Below, piece after piece: positions 1 through 5,220 of a DNA stretch of 8,017 nucleotides. This DNA comes from Acidimicrobiales bacterium (lineage in GTDB: Bacteria > Actinomycetota > Acidimicrobiia > Acidimicrobiales > JABEUL01), in NCBI GenBank assembly GCA_027451605.1, contig DAIDJA010000073.1:1-8017 (forward strand). Reading direction: 5' to 3'. Positions within the stretch are counted from its first letter, which is position 1. Each line of letters opens with the position of its first letter. Both the position numbers and the translations under genes were made by a program. The notes below the pieces were generated by a model. It was not told the origin of the DNA. It saw only the letters and a program-made list of their open reading frames with translations, and searched no databases.

Positions 1-1
1 A

Positions 2-1000
2 ATATTAAGTGACGGTACGGACGATTATATCTACGGACCTTTAGGAGTTCCAATTGAACAGATTAACGTCAGTCAGCCTCAAAACAACAGCGGAAACGGT
101 ACCGATAATCCAACTTATCTTTACTATAGCCCCACTTCAACTCTGACAGGCTTTATAGTAGTAAATACCGCAGGAATGTTAGATAACGGAGAGCTTTATG
201 ACTCATACGGCAATAACTTAATAGGAACAGGACCCGGAACAACATTCGGTTATCAGGGTCAATACTACGGAAATGCAGCTGATACTTCAGGCTTTTACTA
301 TATGAGAGCCAGATACTATGATCCTCCCACCGGTCAGTTTACTTCCATGGATCCCCAATACCTTTCAACTTATCAGGCTTATAGCTATGCAAATGGGAAT
401 CCTATAAGCGGAAGTGATCCGAGCGGGGAGTTCAGTTTAACAGGTGCAGCTCAATGGGCTGCGCAGAACTTTTTCTCATCTAACAATAACGGGTTTGGTG
501 ATGATTGTACGGATTTTGTATCACGAGCCTTGTTCTTTGGTGGACATGATTCAATGTCGATTCCGACTTCGAATCTTATTTTAGATGAAGCCAATAAAGA
601 TAATTCTCGGTACTGGTTTCAAGTTGAAACATGGTATGGTTTACATATCACTTCATTGAGTTGGGCTAATGCACATATATTTGCTCAACATTTGATCGAT
701 GTCGGAAGCGGCATAGTGTTGGCGGGATTTAGTCTAAAAACTCATTGTGCCAAAATTCCGAATAGTGTCAGGATAGTGCCTGGGGATGTCATTTATGTCA
801 ACTGGGATAAGAGTACCTTCACCGGCGGGGGAACCCTTAATCATGTAGGAATTGTGGTAAGGGTTATAAACGGTCAACCAATAATTGCCCAGCACACAAA
901 TAATACTATCGATACTTTAAGGGACTGGTTAGAGAGAGGTAGTGGTAATGGTCAACCTCAAAACCCTTACATCTGGGTCTTTCATCCCAATAAAGGTTGA
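2..1000 (+). CDS. RHS-repeat protein, C-terminal part, with Amidase_6-like peptidoglycan hydrolase tip (5' end outside window)
   Basis: The reading frame is open to the left edge, so only the last 332 residues are visible. Residues 1-142 are the end of an RHS core: DYIYGPLGVPIEQI near residue 9, then RARYYDPPTGQF, then the terminal P-x4-DPSG (P134, D139). Past that point RHS proteins carry a variable toxin tip. Here the tip (residues 143-332) reads like an Amidase_6/NlpC-P60-type cysteine hydrolase. It has GDDCTDFVSRAL with candidate nucleophile Cys169, then PGDVIYVNW, NHVGIVV with His281, and AQHTNN with His298. The family cleaves peptidoglycan amide bonds, so the inferred target is the wall of neighbouring cells. 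The stop lies 4 bases before the next gene, which is read as its immunity partner. RHS identity is firm, the hydrolase class is likely, and the exact bond cut is unknown. Confidence 0.88.
   Translation: MLSDGTDDYIYGPLGVPIEQINVSQPQNNSGNGTDNPTYLYYSPTSTLTGFIVVNTAGMLDNGELYDSYGNNLIGTGPGTTFGYQGQYYGNAADTSGFYYMRARYYDPPTGQFTSMDPQYLSTYQAYSYANGNPISGSDPSGEFSLTGAAQWAAQNFFSSNNNGFGDDCTDFVSRALFFGGHDSMSIPTSNLILDEANKDNSRYWFQVETWYGLHITSLSWANAHIFAQHLIDVGSGIVLAGFSLKTHCAKIPNSVRIVPGDVIYVNWDKSTFTGGGTLNHVGIVVRVINGQPIIAQHTNNTIDTLRDWLERGSGNGQPQNPYIWVFHPNKG
428..997 (+). other. Variable toxin tip domain of the RHS protein (Amidase_6-like)
   Basis: This is the exchangeable C-terminal module that starts straight after the DPSG motif closing the RHS core. 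The order Cys (GDDCTDF), GD-hydrophobic strand (GDVIYVNW), His (NHVGIV), then HTNN near the end matches the papain-like layout of Amidase_6 and related NlpC/P60/CHAP domains. In that layout a Cys-His pair plus a polar residue does catalysis. About 110 residues separate Cys and His. The segment WANAHIFAQHLID matches the helix often found between them. No signal or membrane segment is present in the tip. Confidence 0.72.
992..996 (+). promoter_or_regulatory. Ribosome binding site of the membrane immunity gene, inside the toxin 3' end
   Basis: AAAGG ends 8 bases before the ATG at 1005 and overlaps the last toxin codons. It supports 1005 over the in-frame upstream start at 942, which would overlap the toxin gene by about 60 bases and has no better site. 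Confidence 0.6.
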
Positions 1001-1004
1001 AGAG

Positions 1005-1568
1005 ATGAAAATAGGTAAGATTAATTTTGTTACAAGTCGAAAGAAAAACGAATTTAGAATAAGAAATGCAGTTTTGCAGTTAGTTATTGTTCTGTTTATA
1101 ATTGTGGGTTTGCCATATTCGGGGTTTTTGATATATAAATGGGTTAATATTCCGATAAATTATTCATGCTCTTATCCGGTGAAATTAGACGGTTATTACC
1201 CAAATAATACCAAACAATGGCGAAATGATTCACTTCAGTCTTACCGGCAGATTGGTTTGATACGATGTTATCTAAAGGATCTCGCGGATAATAATCAACA
1301 AGGATTGGAAGTTATAAGCTATGATGGCACTCTAGATGTTGGGAATAACGGTAACCCGCCGTTAATGCATTATGTTAAAGATGCTCGTTCGGGCATTGCT
1401 ACGGTGTATTTTTATACTCAATCTGTTGCTTCGCAACCGATGGCAGATGTAGACGGAAGAAATCAGACTAACATTAAAATTCAATATTTTGACGGAACGA
1501 TTCAATATTTGGCAATGATAGATTCCAATGCAAATCCAACGGTTTGGCGGTTAGTATATTGGCTGTGA
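1005..1568 (+). CDS. Predicted membrane-anchored immunity protein for the RHS amidase tip
   Basis: This encodes 187 residues and I do not recognise the family. The N-terminus is basic (SRKKNEFRIR, residues 11-20), followed by one hydrophobic segment at about 22-44. By the positive-inside rule the remaining 140 or so residues lie outside the membrane. Two cysteines of the outer domain (C55 in NYSCSYP and C88 in LIRCYL) could form a disulfide. Placement 4 bases after the toxin stop is the standard place for an immunity gene. A toxin that attacks the wall needs a protector on the outer face, so topology and position agree. An RHS-associated membrane protein of other function is possible. The start was chosen from the AAAGG site and the lack of overlap with the toxin. 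Immunity role is inference; the coding status and single membrane segment are seen directly. Confidence 0.8.
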   Translation: MKIGKINFVTSRKKNEFRIRNAVLQLVIVLFIIVGLPYSGFLIYKWVNIPINYSCSYPVKLDGYYPNNTKQWRNDSLQSYRQIGLIRCYLKDLADNNQQGLEVISYDGTLDVGNNGNPPLMHYVKDARSGIATVYFYTQSVASQPMADVDGRNQTNIKIQYFDGTIQYLAMIDSNANPTVWRLVYWL

Positions 1569-1623
1569 TTCCAACTAAAGAAAATAGCAATTACAACTAT
1601 GTATCAATATCTAAAATTGACTA

Positions 1624-1794
1624 ATGGGAGACCAACATACTTCACAAGGCAGGCGAATTTGGGCCAGGACCGGAGTTCCGATTTGTCAGGGTAAGAAGCT
1701 TGAACAACAGATGGTAAACAAAGGATTCTTTCCTCCGCAAGGTCAATATATGTCCATCGACTGGAGTAATATTTGGGACTTGGTAGGTGAGTAG
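1624..1794 (+). pseudogene. Orphan C-terminal tail of a displaced toxin tip (remnant)
   Basis: An open stretch of 56 codons has protein-like composition, above all in its last 35 residues (KKLEQQMVNKGFF, then GQYMSIDWSNIWDLVGE). It has no ribosome binding site, and an in-frame stop lies just upstream at 1618-1620. A neighbouring frame (about 1640-1705) also reads plausibly (KAGEFGPGPEFRFV), so the piece may carry an indel near 1690. It lies 27 bases before a predicted cytosolic immunity gene. RHS and WapA loci often keep such orphan toxin ends with their immunity genes after tip exchange, which is the basis for this call. The toxin family is not recognised. It could also be unrelated noncoding DNA. 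Confidence 0.45.
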
Positions 1795-1808
1795 ATTACC
1801 TAGATATT

Positions 1809-1813
1809 GGAGG
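1809..1813 (+). promoter_or_regulatory. Ribosome binding site fixing the start at 1822
   Basis: GGAGG ends 8 bases before the ATG at 1822. It overlaps the TTG at 1807-1809 that would otherwise give a slightly longer protein, so the ATG is the better start. Confidence 0.7.
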
Positions 1814-1821
1814 TTGAAATA

Positions 1822-2277
1822 ATGGACTTTACGGATGATGACTTTGATAAAAAAGTACACGAGTATCTTGCCCGTCAATATTGGTTGGATAGTGAAGCAT
1901 TTAGCGAAATTGGTTTGGGTCCGGATCTACGCCCGGAAGAAGCAATGGCTCGTGTTAAGTCTGCGCTGGATTCTGACGGATTATATGAAAGTCAAGGGGA
2001 ATATATTGGCATGGGTAATCTCTATCGGCTTCGCATAACAAAAGTCGAAAGTAGTGGACCCGAGTATTCCGGTCCTGCATATGAAATTCGACTTTCAACG
2101 TGGGGGAATTGGATGATTATTGTGGTTCGATGCAGTCGCATAGAAGATATATTCCCGACAATTAAAGTCATTAGACAGTTAATTGAATTTGCCGGATGGT
2201 CATCAGTACATGCAAAAAGACTCATGGACTACGATTCGGATGATTTTGGTCCCATTTTATATGACGAATCTGATTGA
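1822..2277 (+). CDS. Acidic cytosolic protein, predicted orphan immunity protein
   Basis: This encodes 151 residues with no signal peptide or membrane segment. Both ends are strongly acidic (MDFTDDDFDKK at the start, YDSDDFGPILYDESD at the end), a trait common in small proteins that bind and block toxins. A mixed middle section has the look of a beta sheet (YEIRLSTWGNWMIIVVRC) followed by a helix (IFPTIKVIRQLIEFAGW). I do not recognise the family. It follows the toxin-tail remnant at 1624-1794 by 27 bases, which fits a retained immunity gene of an older RHS tip. Being soluble, it would protect against a toxin acting in the cytoplasm, unlike the membrane protein at 1005-1568. The next gene begins 23 bases on, so the two are probably co-transcribed. 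Coding status is firm; the immunity role is inferred from context alone. Confidence 0.75.
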   Translation: MDFTDDDFDKKVHEYLARQYWLDSEAFSEIGLGPDLRPEEAMARVKSALDSDGLYESQGEYIGMGNLYRLRITKVESSGPEYSGPAYEIRLSTWGNWMIIVVRCSRIEDIFPTIKVIRQLIEFAGWSSVHAKRLMDYDSDDFGPILYDESD

Positions 2278-2287
2278 CGGAAAAGTT

Positions 2288-2291
2288 GAGG
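2288..2291 (+). promoter_or_regulatory. Ribosome binding site of the propeller gene
   Basis: GAGG lies 9 bases before the ATG at 2301. The alternative TTG start at 2274, which overlaps the upstream stop codon, has no such site. Confidence 0.55.
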
Positions 2292-2300
2292 AAAATACTT

Positions 2301-3410
2301 ATGATGAGAGATCTTAATTTGACAATATTTAACAGATCAGCATTATCCGTTAAAGCCAAAAAATCCCGCAGATACTTTGGCAGAAATTGGCGTAACTATT
2401 TGGCTATTTTATTTATTCTTATAATGTTAACAGTCACTTGCTCATCTTGCAGCTTCAGTAGCGGCAAAAATACTGCACCGCCTCCGGCAAGTGATGATCC
2501 TGGTAAATTCGGTAGCTATCGGTTCTTGAATACTGTTTCTTGTGCTCCATCGCCATTTATGTGCGTTGCCGGAGATGATGCAGGCGGAATAATGATTTAC
2601 AAAAACGGTCAGTGGTCCAGTCCTGTTTCAGTCAAAAACCTAAATAATGATTTGATTGATTCTATTTCTTGTTACTCATCGTCTTTATGTGTTGGCGTCG
2701 GAGGAAGTGAAACCCCGGGTGGATATGGTTATGCCTTTGAACTAATTAACGGTAAATTGACTCCCCTAAAATATGTTTCCAAATATGGGCTTGATTCAAT
2801 TTCATGTTTTTCTCAGTCGCAATGCATGGCAATTGCAAGCGGAGGGCTTATCCTGTTATATGATCATGGATCGTGGAGATCAACAGGGGTTGTACATACA
2901 CGTTTCGGACTTAGAACAATATCCTGTCCGACTCGCAATTTTTGCGGTGCGATTTCACAGGAGCGATTTGACATAATGAGAAGTAATGGGCAATGGATCA
3001 TTGTCGGCAATCACACTTCTCTTCAAAATGACCATTACTTGGAAGGAATTTCATGCCCGGTAGTAGGATACTGTATGGTTAATGACTCTAACGGAAAGGT
3101 CTTTAAGTATTATGATGGCACTTTGAAAGTAAGCGGAAATGTGCCATTGCCCGCTCCTATTTACGTTCACCCAATTTCGTGCTGGAGCATAGGTAATTGC
3201 GAAGCAATTACGGTTTCTGGTTATGTAATTGCATTAAGATCAGGAGTCTGGTCTAAACCGGTAATGATGGATCCAAATAATGGACCGGACGCCGTATCAT
3301 GCGTATCAGGAGGAACATGTATGGCAGTGGATCAGACCGGTCATGCATTTTTACTATCTCACGGAAAATGGTCAAAGGGCCAACTTATTGAAGCGGATCC
3401 CTATGGTTAG
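2301..3410 (+). CDS. Membrane-anchored or lipid-anchored seven-bladed beta-propeller with a cysteine pair in each blade
   Basis: This encodes 369 residues. A basic stretch (KAKKSRRYFGRNWR) precedes a hydrophobic segment at about 33-47. That segment ends in CSSC, where a lipobox cysteine might lie, although neither cysteine has a textbook lipobox. A Pro/Ser-rich linker follows. Then come seven repeats of about 40-45 residues, each opening with V/I-S-C and a second Cys 6 or 7 residues on. The pairs are 81/88, 124/130, 169/175, 209/215, 252/258, 294/300 and 334/340, and blades often end in G-x-W (NGQWSSPV, HGSWRSTG, SGVWSKPV, HGKWSKGQ). Seven units suggest one closed propeller outside the membrane, with a disulfide per blade. 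Such SC-x5-C propeller repeats are frequent in secreted actinobacterial proteins of unknown role. The gene follows the predicted immunity gene closely, so it may be part of the toxin locus. Its binding partner cannot be read from the sequence. Confidence 0.85.
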   Translation: MMRDLNLTIFNRSALSVKAKKSRRYFGRNWRNYLAILFILIMLTVTCSSCSFSSGKNTAPPPASDDPGKFGSYRFLNTVSCAPSPFMCVAGDDAGGIMIYKNGQWSSPVSVKNLNNDLIDSISCYSSSLCVGVGGSETPGGYGYAFELINGKLTPLKYVSKYGLDSISCFSQSQCMAIASGGLILLYDHGSWRSTGVVHTRFGLRTISCPTRNFCGAISQERFDIMRSNGQWIIVGNHTSLQNDHYLEGISCPVVGYCMVNDSNGKVFKYYDGTLKVSGNVPLPAPIYVHPISCWSIGNCEAITVSGYVIALRSGVWSKPVMMDPNNGPDAVSCVSGGTCMAVDQTGHAFLLSHGKWSKGQLIEADPYG

Positions 3411-3412
3411 CC

Positions 3413-3508
3413 GTGCCGAACGACAATCCATCCACAGATGTTTTTGATATTATCGCAGTTACATCAGAGACTTTAAAGAAAATTATAGAGATAGTTTTGT
3501 CTGTGTAA
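3413..3508 (+). pseudogene. Short C-terminal coding fragment, possibly from a lost immunity-type gene
   Basis: In the frame of the GTG at 3413, about 31 codons read like a protein end (LAVPNDNPSTDVFDIIAV, then helix-like TLKKIIEIVLSV) up to TAA at 3506-3508. The frame is closed by a TGA at about 3390, and there is no ribosome binding site or good start. It begins in the last bases of the propeller gene, as if an older gene had been cut there. I do not recognise it. The composition is suggestive only, and chance cannot be excluded. Confidence 0.35.
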
Positions 3509-3553
3509 CTCTTAATTTAGATTACGGCGAGTTGGTGACTAAAATAAACTACG

Positions 3554-3582
3554 TGGTAAGGTCGGGGTTTTCTGGAGACTCA
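3554..3582 (+). repeat. Right inverted repeat of the IS3 relic (transposase 3' side)
   Basis: It pairs with the complement of 5001-5029 at 19 of 29 positions: TG at the outer end, GGTCGGG in the middle, and TGGAGACTCA at the inner end. The six bases between GGTCGGG and TGGAGACTCA differ completely. Confidence 0.75.
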
Positions 3583-3694
3583 ATTTTCTATGTTTTTCTA
3601 TTTCGTCCGTCAATAAGGCGGTCGATCTTTTAATATTTTAATCCAAATTGTAACCATTATCCTTGCTATTAACGATCGATTGCGTATTGTCGGG

Positions 3695-4638
3695 TTAGGC
3701 TACTTTTGGAGTCCTATTTAATTCATTGTACTGTTTCTCGTATTGAACCGGAGACATATCATCTAGTCGGACTTGGATTCTTCTTTTATTCCACCAGTGA
3801 ACATAGCTGGCTGTTTTAGCTTCCAAATCAGCCTTGTCTTTAAATTCGTAATTGAGATATTCATTTTAAAATTAATTCCGTTTTGTAAAAGCTGTTAACT
3901 GATTCTGAAAGTGCGTTATCGAAAGAATCTCCGGTTGTGCCTGCAGACTGAACAATTAATTCTTTTTCCAGACGGTTTACGTACTCGTTTGAAAAATATT
4001 GGCTGCCCTTATCACTGTGATGTATTAATTTATTGCCGGGTTTGTGTCTTTGACTAATAGCCATATCTAAAGCATCCAATACTAATTTGGTATCTATTTT
4101 GTCAGATACCATCCAACCTACAATCATGTTTGAAAATACGTCAGTGATAAAAGCCGTATAACTGAAACCATATAAACATCTTACGTAAGTAATGTCTTTA
4201 AACCCATAATTCATTCGGATTGTCAGCTTTAAATTTACGTTTCACCTGGTCAACGGGGTACTGTATACCCTTTTTACTGTTGGTAGTTTTTGGTACTTTG
4301 GTTTTTCTTTTAATGGCACCATGAATATTGAGCCATATAGATTCAATCGGCCCATAAGCCTTCTGACTCTGTCTTTTCCCACGATTATGCGTTCATGCTT
4401 TAGCTGTCCCAAACATCTTTTAAGGAACCGTAAACACAGTAGTTTTCGTTAAAAACCCGTAATATTTCAACTTCTGAGCTTTTCGTCTTTTGGTTTCTCG
4501 AATTGAAGGCACTTTCACTAGATACGAATAATAAGTTGAAGGAGCGATCTTAAGTACCCTTAAGATCGGCTGGAGTCCCCATTTTTCCTTATATTCTTTG
4601 ACAAATTCAACTATCTGGTTCGAGGGTCGAGCTCGCTC
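3695..4638 (-). pseudogene. IS3-family OrfB (DDE transposase), frameshifted relic
   Basis: Translating across frames recovers most of an OrfB. It starts with NQIVEFVKEYKEKWGLQPI and ILKIAPSTYYSYL, then VYGSLKDVWDS, LKHERIIVGKDRVRRLM, HGAIKRKTKVP and NPNELWV, and on into the catalytic core. The longest intact piece (3861-4214) holds DITYVR with the first Asp, HHSDKGSQY with the second, and DNALSES with the Glu. The spacing between the last two is 35 residues, the family signature. The C-terminal end (HWWNKRR, then LDDMSPVQYEKQY) continues in another frame to TAA at 3695-3697. Frame breaks lie near 4485, 4401, 4325, 4201 and 3865, several in short A or T runs. The intact piece lacks the N-terminal DNA-binding part and cannot be a working transposase alone. 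Confidence 0.88.
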
Positions 4639-4971
4639 TTAGAAAAAAGCTGCTGCCGTTGTTAAAATATCATTATCACGGGCTAAATCAGCAATTTGCT
4701 TAAAGTAATTCTCTAATTAGTCGCTGAGCTTCATCTTGATTTAAAGAACCAGTGGTTTTATCTTTTGCATCAGCCTTCAGGATCCAATCCCGTAAAATTA
4801 CATCTGCAATTCGGGGTTCTCTTGCAATTCTGGGTCTTAAACCATATAGATTCATACCGGACTTTAAACACTAATTAATTTTTAATAGCGATACATATTT
4901 ACCGCACGATCACGGAATTCATCAGTGTAACGTCGGGCTCTGTTTGGGTTTAATGTTTCTTTTTTAGCCAT
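4611..4971 (-). pseudogene. IS3-family OrfA (helix-turn-helix protein), frameshifted relic
   Basis: The start is clear at the ATG 4971-4969: MAKKETLNPNRARRYTDEFR then DRAVNMYRY, the usual OrfA opening. A stop at 4884-4882 breaks it. Further pieces appear in other frames: PRIADVILRDWILKAD (helix-turn-helix region), GSLNQDEAQRLIREL, and QIADLARDNDILTTAAAFF. The last is the leucine-zipper-like end before OrfB. A final piece SKSELDPRTR ends at TAG near 4611. At least three frame breaks (about 4884, 4703 and 4645) inactivate it. The T run near 4645 is where the OrfA-OrfB programmed slip would be expected. Confidence 0.82.
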
Positions 4972-5000
4972 AATAATATTTTCTCACTTTCTTAGGTAGG

Positions 5001-5029
5001 TGAGTCTCCAATTTTTCCCGACCACTTCA
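5001..5029 (-). repeat. Left inverted repeat of the IS3 relic (OrfA side)
   Basis: Read on the - strand it begins TGAAGTGGTCGGG and ends TGGAGACTCA, matching the repeat at 3554-3582. It lies about 30 bases upstream of the OrfA start, as expected for an IS3 left end. Confidence 0.75.
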
Positions 5030-5220
5030 CAGTGCCTATTCAATACCGTTAATCTTTGCTCAGGATACGATAAATTAGGCTTAATGATTCAACCTCAATT
5101 TCGAAATACATTTTTGTTGTTAGGTTTTCTAAGTTGCGGTAAATTCAACAAGAAAGGCATTAGTCAGAAGAAGGGCTCTTAGGCAAAAATACCCATCGGT
5201 TAAGCTTGCCAACTCTGCGT
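5030..5220. other. Intergenic gap between the IS relic and the molybdoenzyme stop codon; nothing recognised
   Basis: Neither strand shows a coding-like frame, a ribosome binding site, or a strong hairpin followed by a T run. The piece is downstream of the oxidoreductase gene, where a beta subunit gene often lies in this family. No iron-sulfur cysteine motif was found in any frame. Confidence 0.5.

Larger units (their letters stand above)
3554..5029 (-). mobile_element. Decayed IS3-family insertion sequence
   Basis: About 1.48 kb lies between two imperfect inverted repeats that both begin with TG. Inside, on the - strand, are the remains of an OrfA (helix-turn-helix protein) and an OrfB (DDE transposase) in the order usual for IS3 elements. 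Both are broken by several frame changes and stops, so the element cannot make its own transposase. The bases next to the two ends (ACG and CAG) do not match, so no target duplication remains. About 110 bases between the OrfB stop and the left repeat hold nothing recognisable. The element sits just past the toxin locus and downstream of the molybdoenzyme gene. Confidence 0.88.

Noticed and set aside
942..1004. Upstream start for the membrane immunity gene
   Set aside because: Starting at 942 would add 21 residues encoded within the toxin gene with no ribosome site; the ATG at 1005 has AAAGG at the right distance.
1642..1878. Open frame of 78 codons on the - strand
   Set aside because: It runs antisense to the toxin-tail remnant and to the start of the well-supported gene at 1822, has no ribosome site, and its translation has no family resemblance.
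3551..5032. Target-site duplication flanking the IS relic
   Set aside because: The three bases outside the left end are ACG and outside the right end CAG; they do not match, and no 4-base variant does.
5000..5182. Open frame of 60 codons on the + strand
   Set aside because: It starts inside the IS inverted repeat and has no ribosome site or protein-like pattern; it is read as chance.
5182..5210. Possible terminator hairpin after the molybdoenzyme gene (GGCAA and TTGCC arms)
   Set aside because: The stem is only five pairs with a loop of about 19 bases and no T run follows; too weak to call.
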